From: Aestuariibius sp. HNIBRBA575
Lineage (GTDB): Bacteria; Pseudomonadota; Alphaproteobacteria; Rhodobacterales; Rhodobacteraceae
Direction: 5' to 3'
Length of the DNA stretch: 64,000 nt
NCBI RefSeq assembly: GCF_040932005.1
Contig: NZ_CP162414.1
Coordinates: 1,453,501-1,517,500 of the forward strand
The first letter of the stretch is position 1. Every line of letters starts with the position of its first letter. Positions 16,649-25,241 of this stretch are shown here, one piece after another. The notes under the pieces were generated by a model. It was not told the origin of the DNA. It saw nothing but the letters and a program-made list of their open reading frames with translations, and made no database searches. The position numbers and the translations under genes are program-made.

Positions 16649-17935
16649 ATGTCTGAGTCTGTTTCCAAAAGTACCGTTAAAACGCGCCGGGTGTTTTACA
16701 TTCCCGGCTATGATCCCATTCACCCGCGCCGCTACCGCGAGCTTTATCGCAAAGAAGGCGCCGCACAGGCGCAGATTAGCGGCTATGAGATCAGCCTTGC
16801 GGCCAAACAGGGCGGGGATCGTTATGGCTGGCAGGTGAATGGTCAGATTGACGGCGCGCAGGTCGCCGCCGAATTCGAAGTGCTGGTCTGGTCCGACATC
16901 GTTCGCGACAGCATGGCCACATCCATCCCGGCCACCTATCTGCAAATGGCACGCACCGCCTGGACCTACATCGCGTCGGGCGCGCTGCGCCGGTTGATGT
17001 GGCTGCGCAAAGGCCCGGTGATTGCCGCGCTTTATCCGGTGGGCATGTTGATCCTGCAATTGCTGTTGGCGCTTCTGATTGGCCATTGGGCCGGTTTGGG
17101 CCTGTCGAAATTGGTCGCCCTAATCCCCGCAGGCACAGAGGGGCTGTGGTCCACGATCAAATCCCTGCTTAGCACCGGATTATACTGGGGGATCGCCGCC
17201 ATCGTGTTTGTCACATTAATGCGTTGGTTCAAAAAACAGGACGGCAAATTTTTCGCCTATTACCTGATGCACGATTATGCTTATTCAGCGGCCTCTAACG
17301 GGGCCAACCCGCCCGAGTTAGAAACCCGATTGGCCGAATTCGGCGATGTGATCGCGGATGCGTTAAACACAGGCGTGGATGAGGTTCTGATCGTGGGGCA
17401 TTCATCGGGCGCGCATCTGGGTGTGACGATTTTGGCCGATCTGATCCGGGCCGGGCGCGTGCCTGTGCATGGACCGGAATTGTCGTTCCTGACCTTGGGC
17501 CAAGTGGTGCCAATGGTGTCGTTCCTGCCAAAGGCGGACCGTCTGCGTGGCGATCTGGCCTATCTTTGCACTCGGGATGAATTGGCCTGGGTCGATGTCA
17601 CCGCCCCCGGCGATGGCTGCGCCTTTGCCCTTTGTGATCCGGTCGCCGTGTCAGGCGTGGCCCCAGCAGACAAACAATGGCCGCTGGTGTTTTCAGCCGC
17701 CTTTACCCAGACCCTCAGCCCTGCACGTTGGAAAGAATTGCGTTGGCGGTTCTTTCGGCTGCATTTTCAGTATCTTTGCGCCTTTGATCGGCCACGGGAT
17801 TACGATTATTTCCAAATCACCGCAGGCCCCAAAACCCTGTGGGACCGATATCAGGATCGCAATCCATCCAATTCACGCATTGACATTGCCGCGTCGAAAT
17901 ACACTTCTGTAACCCATGGATACGCCCCCAAATAA
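16649..17935 (+). CDS. Membrane-anchored alpha/beta hydrolase-like protein
   Basis: A 428-residue protein of unknown function. It opens with RRVFYIPGYDPIHPRRYRELY, suggesting an alpha/beta hydrolase first strand. Two hydrophobic regions (about residues 125-150 and 170-190) anchor it in the membrane. The nucleophile-elbow motif VLIVGHSSGAHLG follows, with a candidate serine. AAAGAGGG precedes the ATG. Its last 20 bases overlap the start of the cytochrome P450 gene, so the two are translationally linked and may act on the same lipid-like substrate. That functional link is inference. Confidence 0.65.
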   Translation: MSESVSKSTVKTRRVFYIPGYDPIHPRRYRELYRKEGAAQAQISGYEISLAAKQGGDRYGWQVNGQIDGAQVAAEFEVLVWSDIVRDSMATSIPATYLQMARTAWTYIASGALRRLMWLRKGPVIAALYPVGMLILQLLLALLIGHWAGLGLSKLVALIPAGTEGLWSTIKSLLSTGLYWGIAAIVFVTLMRWFKKQDGKFFAYYLMHDYAYSAASNGANPPELETRLAEFGDVIADALNTGVDEVLIVGHSSGAHLGVTILADLIRAGRVPVHGPELSFLTLGQVVPMVSFLPKADRLRGDLAYLCTRDELAWVDVTAPGDGCAFALCDPVAVSGVAPADKQWPLVFSAAFTQTLSPARWKELRWRFFRLHFQYLCAFDRPRDYDYFQITAGPKTLWDRYQDRNPSNSRIDIAASKYTSVTHGYAPK

Positions 17936-19295
17936 CGCGCCCAGAATTCCGCCAAAACCGGCGGCGCGGCCAGATAATACCACCCTGTGGCGCTATCTGA
18001 AACTGTTTCGGGCTGATATTCTATCAGCCCAGCCGGCCAAATTGTACCGCGCGTGGATGGCTGAATTTCGCACGCCGTTTTTTCGCTCTTATCTGGCCAA
18101 TGACCCCAAGCTGGTGAAAACCGTGCTAAAGGAACGCCCCGATGATTTTCCGAAATCGGATCGGGTGGGGGCAGGTCTGCGCCCCTTGCTGGGCAACAGC
18201 GTGTTTTTGACCAATGGCGACACGTGGAAACGGCAACGCCGCATCATCGACCCGGCCTTTGAGGGCGGGCGGCTGCGCGATACATTCCCTGCCATGTGGG
18301 CCGCGGGCGAAGCAGCGGTGGAACGTCTGCGCCCCATTGCAGATGGGCGCGATTTTGAGATCGAGGCCGAAACCAGCCACGCCGCAGCGGATGTGATTTT
18401 TCGCACGCTGTTTTCGATCCCAATCGAACATGACGTGGCCACGCAGGTCTTTGACAAATTTCGCACTTATCAACGTAGTCAACCGATCCTGAACTTGGCC
18501 GCCTTTATTCCTGGCCCCAAATGGATGCCCCGGTTTTTCCGACACGAAACCAAACGGACCGCTCGCGACATCCGCGCATTGATCGAACAATTGACCACGG
18601 CGCGCATGGCAGACATCGCCGCCGGGACCGCGCCTGATGATCTGGCGACCAAAATCATGACGACTGTCGACCCAGATACCGGCGACACATTCAGCGCCGA
18701 AGAAATGGTGGATCAGGTTGCGATCTTTTTCTTGGCGGGGCACGAAACCAGCGCTTCTGCTTTGGCGTGGACGTTATATTTGCTGGCGCTGTATCCCGAC
18801 TGGCAGGACAAATTGGCGGCAGAGGCGGCAGAGTTAACGCCAGATTTCGCATCCGTGTCCAAGCTGCGCCAAACCCGTGATGTGTTCCGCGAAGCGTTGC
18901 GGCTTTATCCGCCGGTGCCGATGATGGTGCGCGAAGCAGGCTGTCCGGTGGAATTTCGGGGCCGGGACGTGGCCAAAGGATCGCAGGTGGTTCTGTCGCC
19001 CTGGCATTTGCATCGACACGAACGCCTGTGGGATCGCCCGGATGAATTTGACCCGGATCGTTGGGCCACAGAAAACGGTAAAACCTGCATACGGGATGCG
19101 TTTATCCCATTTTCTGCTGGGTCGCGCGTCTGTACCGGGGCGGGTTTTGCCATGGTTGAGGGGCCGCTTTTGTTGGCGCAAATGCTGCGTGCCTATCGGT
19201 TTGAGGTGTTAACCAATAAACCGCCCGTGCCCGTGGCCTATTTAACCGTTCGATCGCGCGATGGCATCTGGTTGCGACTCACCCCGCGGGCCTGA
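17916..19295 (+). CDS. Cytochrome P450
   Basis: A 459-residue haem monooxygenase with every core motif: FLAGHETSASAL (I-helix oxygen-activation), FREALRLYP (ExxR), and PFSAGSRVCTGAGFAM with the haem-ligand cysteine at 406. No membrane anchor or fused reductase is present, so it needs separate ferredoxin partners, which are not in the window. It overlaps the upstream hydrolase-like gene by 20 bases. The substrate is unknown; alkanes, fatty acids and terpenoids are all possible. Confidence 0.92.
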   Translation: MDTPPNNAPRIPPKPAARPDNTTLWRYLKLFRADILSAQPAKLYRAWMAEFRTPFFRSYLANDPKLVKTVLKERPDDFPKSDRVGAGLRPLLGNSVFLTNGDTWKRQRRIIDPAFEGGRLRDTFPAMWAAGEAAVERLRPIADGRDFEIEAETSHAAADVIFRTLFSIPIEHDVATQVFDKFRTYQRSQPILNLAAFIPGPKWMPRFFRHETKRTARDIRALIEQLTTARMADIAAGTAPDDLATKIMTTVDPDTGDTFSAEEMVDQVAIFFLAGHETSASALAWTLYLLALYPDWQDKLAAEAAELTPDFASVSKLRQTRDVFREALRLYPPVPMMVREAGCPVEFRGRDVAKGSQVVLSPWHLHRHERLWDRPDEFDPDRWATENGKTCIRDAFIPFSAGSRVCTGAGFAMVEGPLLLAQMLRAYRFEVLTNKPPVPVAYLTVRSRDGIWLRLTPRA

Positions 19296-19373
19296 GTCGC
19301 CACAATCATTTTCAACGATCTTTGAAAACACCTAGGCACTGTTTCCACAGCGGCTTCAATAAACGTGTTTTGG

Positions 19374-19389
19374 TTAACCTCAGCTTAAC
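19374..19389 (+). promoter_or_regulatory. CtrA-type binding site
   Basis: TTAACCTCAGCTTAAC matches the alphaproteobacterial CtrA consensus TTAA-N7-TTAAC exactly. It lies 192 bases before the small gene at 19581 in an AT-rich, otherwise gene-free interval, so it probably controls that gene. A chance match in AT-rich DNA cannot be excluded. Confidence 0.6.
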
Positions 19390-19580
19390 AAAATGGCGAG
19401 AGTATGACTAAACAAATAACGTCTAAAATTATTTGGAATTTATTAGTTATCAATGGGTTAAGGCTGGTTTGTTAACGATTTCCTCAAGATTTTGGCACAA
19501 ATGAGGCATTCATTTTGGCAAAGTAAAGGCGCATATTAGCTTTGTAGTAACCGAAGTGACGAAGATTAGGAGTGTCAGAC

Positions 19581-19829
19581 ATGGCATATGGCATGGGAAT
19601 GGAAGAGATCCGGGGCGAGTCCAAAGGCAAAGGCCTGACGCAGACCCTGCAGACCATCATGTCGGTCGTGCGTCAATCACGCGACGGCGAGGCAGATGTT
19701 CAACCTGAACGTAAGCTAAGCGATGGTGAATTGCGCAGCCTGTTCAAACAGGACCTTCGCGGCACCAAACAGGAAACGCAGGAATCTGTGGATCTGACGC
19801 GCATCCGTTCAGCGCTTTATGGCGACTGA
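19581..19829 (+). CDS. Small protein of unknown function behind a CtrA box
   Basis: An 82-residue, polar protein beginning MAYGMGMEEIRGESKGKGL, with no signal peptide, membrane segment or motif I recognise. A helical middle (LTQTLQTIMSVVRQSR) and an acidic/basic tail (LSDGELRSLFKQDLRG) suggest a small regulatory or binding protein. TTAGGAG lies eight bases before the ATG at 19581, which is why the upstream GTG at 19572 is not used. Its end overlaps the convergent RHH gene by 13 bases. The upstream CtrA-type site suggests cell-cycle or motility-linked control. Confidence 0.65.
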   Translation: MAYGMGMEEIRGESKGKGLTQTLQTIMSVVRQSRDGEADVQPERKLSDGELRSLFKQDLRGTKQETQESVDLTRIRSALYGD

Positions 19830-20077
19830 AAATAGCGCAAAACAAACACGCGCATCGCTGAGGCCAGCCCGACATCGGGCGCCCGCGCTGCGTCAATTTC
19901 TGAGGCCAGACCGTTAATCGTCTGGCCTTTTGCTTTGGCGATGTCCTGAAAGGCCTGCCAAAATTCGGGTTCCAATGACACAGATGTTCGGTGCTGTTTC
20001 AGGGTCAGCGAATGTTTCACGGGTCGCATTTGCGGCAGGGCCTGTAACAATTCAGGCAGGGTCGGGTGCTCACTCAT
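19817..20077 (-). CDS. Ribbon-helix-helix domain protein
   Basis: An 86-residue protein with the RHH_4-type core: SLTLKQHRTSVSLEPEFWQAFQDIAKAKGQTINGLASEID. The beta strand (RTSVSLEPEF) and following helices resemble Arc/MetJ DNA-binding folds. Its ATG sits in ATGAGTGA, overlapping the stop of the DUF4169 gene by one-codon register, so the two are translationally coupled. An ATG two codons further upstream (20083) is less likely. It is the last gene of a fumC-DUF4169-RHH set. DNA target unknown. Confidence 0.8.
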   Translation of the reverse strand: MSEHPTLPELLQALPQMRPVKHSLTLKQHRTSVSLEPEFWQAFQDIAKAKGQTINGLASEIDAARAPDVGLASAMRVFVLRYFQSP

Positions 20078-20246
20078 CTTCAAACTTTAACTGATCAAGC
20101 CGTTTTGAGGCCTGTTCGGCACGGGCTGTTTCGGCCAATCGTTCGGCTTTGGTGCGGCCAAATCGGACAGCATTTTGGTCTGCACGGGCCTTATCTTGGG
20201 CCCGTGCACGTGTTTTCCTGACTTTGTTCAGGTTGATCGGCTTCAT
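20070..20246 (-). CDS. DUF4169 family small basic protein
   Basis: A 58-residue protein starting [21 protein letters not shown], the recognisable opening of DUF4169, and rich in Arg, Lys and Ala with a helical, charged profile ([22 protein letters not shown]). It is short and easily missed. Its ATG overlaps the fumC stop (ATGA), and its own TGA overlaps the start of the RHH gene. The function is unknown; the charge pattern suggests nucleic-acid or ribosome association. Confidence 0.8.
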   Translation of the reverse strand: MKPINLNKVRKTRARAQDKARADQNAVRFGRTKAERLAETARAEQASKRLDQLKFEDE

Positions 20247-21634
20247 TTAGGGCCGATCATCTGTTCGGGACGCACGACCGCGTCAAACGTTGCCTCATCC
20301 ACAAAGCCGAGGGCGATTGCCTCTTCTTTCAAGGTTGTCCCGTTTTTATGGGCGGTTTTGGCGACTTTGGTGGCGTTGTCATAGCCAATGGTTGGGGCCA
20401 GCGCGGTCACCAACATCAGGCTTTCTTTCATCAATTTGTCGATGCGCGGCTCATTCGCCTGAATGCCGTTCAGCATCCGTTCGGTAAAGCTATCGGCCAC
20501 ATCCCCCAAAAGTTGCATGCTTTGCAACAGGTTATAAGACATCATTGGGTTATAGACGTTCAGCTCAAAATGGCCCTGGGACCCGGCAAAGGCGATGGCG
20601 GCGTCGTTGCCCAGGATATGTGCGCAGACCTGTGTCATGGCTTCGGCTTGGGTCGGGTTGACCTTGCCGGGCATGATGGACGATCCGGGTTCGTTTTCTG
20701 GCAGGATCAATTCGCCCAGACCAGAGCGCGGACCAGAGCCAAGGAACCGGATGTCGGATGCGATTTTATAGGCGGCCATGGCGGTGGTTTTGATCGCGCC
20801 GGACATAAACACCATGGCGTCATGGGCGGCCAAAGCTTCGAATTTATTGGGCGCAGTCACAAAGGGCAGGCCGGTGATTTCGGCCATATTGGCGGCCACG
20901 GTGGTGTCCCAACCAGGGGATGTGTTCAACCCGGTGCCAACGGCTGTGCCGCCTTGGGCCAGTTCGTAAATGCCGGGCAGGGCCAGTTTGATCCGGTCAA
21001 TCCCGTTGCGGATTTGTGCGGCGTAACCGGAAAATTCCTGCCCCAAAGTCAGCGGCGTCGCGTCCTGTGTATGGGTGCGGCCGATTTTGATAATGTCTTT
21101 GAATTCAACGGCTTTGGCTTCTAGACCGGCCTGAAATTTTTCCAGACCCGGTAGCAGCACGTCACGCACAGTCATCGCCGCAGCAATATGCATCGCCGTC
21201 GGGAACGTGTCGTTGGACGATTGGCCCATATTGCAGTGATCGTTGGGGTGCACCGGATCTTTGGATCCGATCACGCCGCCCAGAATTTCGATGGCGCGGT
21301 TGGCGATCACTTCGTTGGAATTCATGTTGGATTGTGTGCCCGACCCGGTTTGCCACACCACCAAGGGGAAATGATCGTCCAATTTGCCATCGACCACTTC
21401 GCCCGCAGCGGTGATCATCGCATCGGCCAAAGTCGCGTCAAGTTTGCCGCTGGCTTTGTTGGCTTGGGCGCAGGCTTTTTTGATCACGCCCAGGGCGCGC
21501 ACGATGGCGACGGGCTGTTTTTCCCAACCGATGGGAAAGTTCATGATCGAACGTTGCGTTTGCGCGCCCCAATATTTGTCGGAAGGGACTTCTAGGGGGC
21601 CAAAGCTGTCGGTTTCTGTGCGGGTCTGGGCCAT
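20243..21634 (-). CDS. fumC: Class II fumarate hydratase
   Basis: A 463-residue iron-independent fumarase interconverting fumarate and malate in the TCA cycle. The superfamily signature is [13 protein letters not shown], and substrate-site segments include [26 protein letters not shown] and [11 protein letters not shown]. The ATG at 21634 is selected for CAGGAG eight bases upstream; the reading frame continues to 21655. The stop codon overlaps the start of the DUF4169 gene, which overlaps the RHH gene, forming a tightly coupled three-gene unit. Confidence 0.97.
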   Translation of the reverse strand: MAQTRTETDSFGPLEVPSDKYWGAQTQRSIMNFPIGWEKQPVAIVRALGVIKKACAQANKASGKLDATLADAMITAAGEVVDGKLDDHFPLVVWQTGSGTQSNMNSNEVIANRAIEILGGVIGSKDPVHPNDHCNMGQSSNDTFPTAMHIAAAMTVRDVLLPGLEKFQAGLEAKAVEFKDIIKIGRTHTQDATPLTLGQEFSGYAAQIRNGIDRIKLALPGIYELAQGGTAVGTGLNTSPGWDTTVAANMAEITGLPFVTAPNKFEALAAHDAMVFMSGAIKTTAMAAYKIASDIRFLGSGPRSGLGELILPENEPGSSIMPGKVNPTQAEAMTQVCAHILGNDAAIAFAGSQGHFELNVYNPMMSYNLLQSMQLLGDVADSFTERMLNGIQANEPRIDKLMKESLMLVTALAPTIGYDNATKVAKTAHKNGTTLKEEAIALGFVDEATFDAVVRPEQMIGPK

Positions 21635-21782
21635 GGGATGCTCCTGTGTATGCAATTGTATGCCGCAATAAAGCAGGGCGCATGACTTGGCAATTGCCCC
21701 TTTGGGCGCACCCTAACCTGCGGGGCAAGCTAGGGAAACCACCCCAAGCGGGGAAACCTACACAGAATAGGTCGCGTTTGCG

Positions 21783-22343
21783 CTAAACTTTCGATTGGCG
21801 AAATGTGTAGACCCGTGCAGGCGGCAGATTGCCCCAGATTTTGCGCGACACGTCCCATCTCAGGCCAAGGTTTTTGCGCAAAGCTTCGTTGATGGGGGGC
21901 ACCGGGCCATAGGTGAACTGAATGAAAACACCGCCACGGCCCATCATCTGAAACGCACCTCCAACAATAGCGTCCTGAATGTGGTTTGGCATCGATAATA
22001 AAGGCAGTCCCGACACAACAGCGCGCACCGGTTCGTCCATATGATCCACGGCGTTTTGCGCGCCGGTGATGTGAATATGGGTTTCTGGGAACGTGTCACG
22101 TAAATGGCTGGCGAAATCTGGGTTCAGTTCAAACAAATGCAAATCAGAGGCGGCAATGCCCCGACCCAACAAAGCGCGGGTGATTTTGCCGGTTCCGGGA
22201 CCCAGTTCGACAACGGCGCCAGACCCATCCGGCACGGCCTGCACCATATGCTGGGCCAAAGCCGCAGAAGAGGGCGCCAAAGCGACGACTTGGCCGGGTT
22301 TACGTAGCAATTGCCCAAGAAATAAAGGGATGTCCGACGCCAT
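21783..22343 (-). CDS. SAM-dependent methyltransferase (phospholipid N-methyltransferase-like)
   Basis: A 186-residue class I methyltransferase. Motif I reads VVELGPGTGKITRALL, and the acidic residue binding the ribose follows in LHLFELNPDF. The early APSSAALAQHMV and the late GGVFIQFTYGPVPPI segments resemble PmtA-type phosphatidylethanolamine N-methyltransferases and related rRNA-dimethylase-like enzymes. AGGAG precedes the ATG. A role in making phosphatidylcholine is plausible but not provable from this sequence alone. Confidence 0.7.
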   Translation of the reverse strand: MASDIPLFLGQLLRKPGQVVALAPSSAALAQHMVQAVPDGSGAVVELGPGTGKITRALLGRGIAASDLHLFELNPDFASHLRDTFPETHIHITGAQNAVDHMDEPVRAVVSGLPLLSMPNHIQDAIVGGAFQMMGRGGVFIQFTYGPVPPINEALRKNLGLRWDVSRKIWGNLPPARVYTFRQSKV

Positions 22344-22450
22344 TGGAATGCTCCTGATCTGATAGGTCTAAGATCAGGATCAAAGCGCGATAGGTCAACG
22401 CATAGGCGTGAGATTTCACAAAACCTTCAACAGGTTGCCCGTGAATGTGT

Positions 22451-22474
22451 CTGTGCAAATGACTGTGCAAATGA
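22451..22474. repeat. Perfect tandem repeat of a 12-base unit
   Basis: CTGTGCAAATGA occurs twice head to tail (22451-22462 and 22463-22474), followed by a degenerate third copy (TTGTGATTTTG). It lies in the 157-base gap between sspB and the methyltransferase gene, downstream of sspB. Confidence 0.85.
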
Positions 22475-22500
22475 TTGTGATTTTGCCGGGGCAAAGGGGG

Positions 22501-22986
22501 CTATTTGCGGAACGAATCCAGCGACACCACTTCGGCCTCTTTGACGGGTTCGTCAGCGGCGACTTCGTGATCTTCGACATGGGTCATCGGCGCGGGCATG
22601 ATTTCGGCGTCTTCTTCTTCGCCATCCTCACCGTCCTGCGTTTCAAACCGCAGGCCAAATTCCACGGACGGATCGACAAAGGTCTGCAGCGCATCAAACG
22701 GAATATAGAGCGGTTCGGGGTTGTTGCCAAAGTTCAGCGTGATCGAAAAACCGTCATCTGTGATGTCCAGATTGTCGAACCAGTGCTGGACCACAACCGT
22801 CATTTCGCCGGGATACCGGTCGGACAGCCAATCGGCGATTTCAACATCGGGATGATTGGTGTCAAACGTGATAAAGAAATGGTGGTTGCCCGGAAGCCCG
22901 TTTTTTGCAACGTTTTCAAGGACCTGCTTGATCAGTCCACGCATGGCGTGATGCATGAGATTGCCATAGTCGATCGTATCGCTCAC
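22501..22986 (-). CDS. sspB: SspB, ClpXP adaptor (alphaproteobacterial type)
   Basis: A 161-residue adaptor that delivers ssrA-tagged and other substrates to ClpXP. IDYGNLMHHAMRGLI, PGNHHFFITFDT and MTVVVQHWFDNLDI are typical of alpha-SspB, and an acidic, flexible tail ends in a short conserved-looking segment (AEVVSLDSFRK) expected to contact ClpX. The start codon is GTG at 22986, with AAAGGAG seven bases before it. The first 71 bases overlap the end of chrA. ssrA, which makes the tag it recognises, is 3 kb away. Confidence 0.92.
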   Translation of the reverse strand: MSDTIDYGNLMHHAMRGLIKQVLENVAKNGLPGNHHFFITFDTNHPDVEIADWLSDRYPGEMTVVVQHWFDNLDITDDGFSITLNFGNNPEPLYIPFDALQTFVDPSVEFGLRFETQDGEDGEEEDAEIMPAPMTHVEDHEVAADEPVKEAEVVSLDSFRK

Positions 22987-24292
22987 CGGGGGGCTCCTTT
23001 GATAGTGCGGCCAGCATAAAAGATTCTACGCCAGTGAAAAGGGGGCAAACGAGGTTTGCGACCCCAAGTCCCAGGCCAAGGACCGCCATGATCGCCAGGA
23101 CCAGCACCATATCCCACTTTAATCGCAGCAAAAGCAGGGCTGCAAAGGCCGCTAAAATCGCTGCGATGGGTTGGAATGTGGTGATCTGCGGCAGGATGAA
23201 GGATAAAAATCCGGTGTCAATTTTGGTGATGTCACCAAAGAAAACATGGGCCGCGAACCAAATTGACAGATTCGCGATGACGCCAACAACAGCGGCGGTA
23301 ATCGCATGCAACGCGCCCGATATTCGCGGTTGGTGTTCCAGCCAATCAATAAGCGGCGCGCCAGCGAAAATCCATATAAAACAAGGGACAAACGTCACCC
23401 ACAATGACATCAACCCAGCCAGAACAAACTGACCCTGGGCATTGCCAGCCAAATGTCCGACAAATTGAGTGACCAAAATCAGCGGCCCCGGTGTTGTCTC
23501 TGCCAACCCCAGCGCGTCCATCATTTGATCTGTGCTCAGCCAGTTAAAGCCTGTCACGACCTCTTGGGTCATGTAGGCCAGCACTGAATAGGCGCCGCCA
23601 AAGGTCACAACTGCCAATTTGGAGAAAAACAGCCCCAAAGACAAAAGAAACTCTTGTCCCAACAGGGCCGCCAGCGCCAAAGGGGCCGCCCAAATGACAC
23701 CGCCGATTGCCAAAATCCGCAAGGTGCGTCCCAGTGATAATACCGGTTTTTGTCCGTCTGTCGGGCGAGCACGTGTCGCCAACGCCCCATAAAGCGCTGC
23801 CGCTGCGATCAATAGCGGAAAAGGCGTGTTAAAGAAGAAAAGCGCAACAAAAGACACGATCGCGATGCCGATATCGGACCGCGCTTTCAACGCTTTTTTG
23901 GCAACCTTTAGAATGGCTTGCAGCACGATCACCACCACGGTTGCCTTCACCCCGAGGAAAATGGCCTGCACCAATGGAACACCGCCAAAATGGGCATAAA
24001 TCCAAGCCAGCGCAAAGATCACAATGGCACCGGGCAGGACAAACAACCCCCCGGCGATCAAACCGCCGGGGATGCCGCGCAATCGCCAGCCTGAATAGGT
24101 CGCCAATTGCATGGCTTCGGGGCCGGGCAACATCATGCAAAAGCTGAGCGCGCGCAAAAATTGGGCTTCTGTGAGCCAAGGTCGGGTTTCGACCAATTCA
24201 CGGTGCATCAACGCGATTTGCGCCGCGGGTCCACCAAACGAAAACAGGCCAATGCGGCCAAAAACTTGGGTGAGTTCACGCAAAGATGTCAT
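22916..24292 (-). CDS. chrA: Chromate transporter ChrA
   Basis: A 458-residue inner-membrane protein of the CHR family with the two homologous halves of long-chain ChrA: FGRIGLFSFGGPAAQIALMH with LPGPEAMQLATYSGWRLRG in the first, and FFSKLAVVTFGGAYSVLAYM with ETTPGPLILVTQFVGHLAG in the second. It exports chromate, probably with proton motive force. It starts within the stop of chrB (ATGA). The last ~25 residues read through into sspB in another frame, an unusually long overlap of 71 bases. Confidence 0.92.
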   Translation of the reverse strand: MTSLRELTQVFGRIGLFSFGGPAAQIALMHRELVETRPWLTEAQFLRALSFCMMLPGPEAMQLATYSGWRLRGIPGGLIAGGLFVLPGAIVIFALAWIYAHFGGVPLVQAIFLGVKATVVVIVLQAILKVAKKALKARSDIGIAIVSFVALFFFNTPFPLLIAAAALYGALATRARPTDGQKPVLSLGRTLRILAIGGVIWAAPLALAALLGQEFLLSLGLFFSKLAVVTFGGAYSVLAYMTQEVVTGFNWLSTDQMMDALGLAETTPGPLILVTQFVGHLAGNAQGQFVLAGLMSLWVTFVPCFIWIFAGAPLIDWLEHQPRISGALHAITAAVVGVIANLSIWFAAHVFFGDITKIDTGFLSFILPQITTFQPIAAILAAFAALLLLRLKWDMVLVLAIMAVLGLGLGVANLVCPLFTGVESFMLAALSKEPPGERYDRLWQSHASRHAWTDQAGP

Positions 24293-25095
24293 CGCGCCAC
24301 CGGCCAGTCATGGGTTTCGTTCACGCCGTCCCGTGCCCAGCGATACAGCGCGTCATACAGCGTCATGCCCGCCTGCAATTGTTCGATGTCATCTTTGTAG
24401 AGTTTTGACAATCCAACAGAAATAGCAAGCAAACCAGCGGCTTGTGGTGCATTGTTATTGTTGTTTGTATCAGCCGCGCGCACAATCAAAGCCAGATTTT
24501 TCAGCGCGTCATGGGACAGATTGAACCGTTTGATCATGGTATCAAAGGTGCATTTATCCCCTTCATGGGACCAAGGGACGTCTTCGACATCAAAGGGAAC
24601 TGCGCCAAATTTTTCAGCAACGCCTTGAACCTGCGCAGGTGGCACAAACAAAAACTGTGCCGCGGGGTCAACAAAACGGCGGATCAACCACGGGCAGGCG
24701 ATCCGGTCAATTTTGGGGCGGTGACGCGTCACCCAAAGCGTGCCACCTTGTTGCAAACCTGCGACGGCTTGTGCGGGAATGCGCGGTAATTTGGCATCCC
24801 GCCAGCCATAATTGCCCCCCTGTAAAACCTGCGCCTCAAACCCCGCCGCCCGCAAATGCGCAGCGACGCCATGCGACAATTTCAGGCCTTTTTGACAGAC
24901 AACAACAATGGGACCGTTGCCCAGCCGTTCTTTCAAATCCTGTAACGCGGTGTGATTGTGCCGAAAGGCCGTCGGAATAAGAAACGGATCCTCGTTGAAA
25001 TCTTCGTCGGTGATGACGTCCACGATTTGCGGCGCTGTTGGTCCGCCGATCAAACGCATCAATTGAGTAGGGGATATTTCAGTAAAGCCAGCCAC
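24289..25095 (-). CDS. Chromate resistance protein: rhodanese domain fused to ChrB C-terminal domain
   Basis: A 268-residue protein. Residues 1-110 form a rhodanese-like domain with an active-site loop VVVCQKGLKLSHG containing the cysteine. Residues about 120-268 match the ChrB C-terminal domain (WVTRHRPKIDRIACPWLIRRFVDP, VPWSHEGDKCTFDTM). The N-terminal helix-turn-helix part of classical ChrB regulators is absent, so this is more likely an enzyme or chaperone for chromate or sulfate stress than a repressor. GTG start with AAGGA upstream. It contains a run of five asparagines after residue ~211. It is coupled to chrA by ATGA. Confidence 0.85.
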   Translation of the reverse strand: MAGFTEISPTQLMRLIGGPTAPQIVDVITDEDFNEDPFLIPTAFRHNHTALQDLKERLGNGPIVVVCQKGLKLSHGVAAHLRAAGFEAQVLQGGNYGWRDAKLPRIPAQAVAGLQQGGTLWVTRHRPKIDRIACPWLIRRFVDPAAQFLFVPPAQVQGVAEKFGAVPFDVEDVPWSHEGDKCTFDTMIKRFNLSHDALKNLALIVRAADTNNNNNAPQAAGLLAISVGLSKLYKDDIEQLQAGMTLYDALYRWARDGVNETHDWPVAR

Positions 25096-25115
25096 AAAGC
25101 ATCCTTTCCTGGCAA

Positions 25116-25136
25116 GGCTCAGAACGATTCTGAGCC
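25116..25136. promoter_or_regulatory. Perfect inverted repeat upstream of chrB
   Basis: GGCTCAGAA-CGA-TTCTGAGCC is a perfect 9-bp palindrome with a three-base centre, beginning 21 bases upstream of the GTG start of the rhodanese-ChrB gene, just before its ribosome site. It could be a repressor operator or a 5'-leader hairpin controlling the chrBA genes. Confidence 0.55.
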
Positions 25137-25241
25137 GGTCAAAATGGATGCGACCTTGGCCTTAGCCTCACGGGAGGAACGCGGTTCCCATGCTCTTTGG
25201 GTAGGTCAGTGGCTGGGTCCGGTCAAGGGGTATGGGGCGCG

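Noticed and set aside
19490-19520. Sigma-54-like GG-N10-GC elements before the 82-residue gene
   Set aside because: TGGCACAAATGAGGC keeps the spacing but the -12 part is AGGC rather than TTGC, and a second weak match lies next to it; a chance pattern seems likelier than a promoter.
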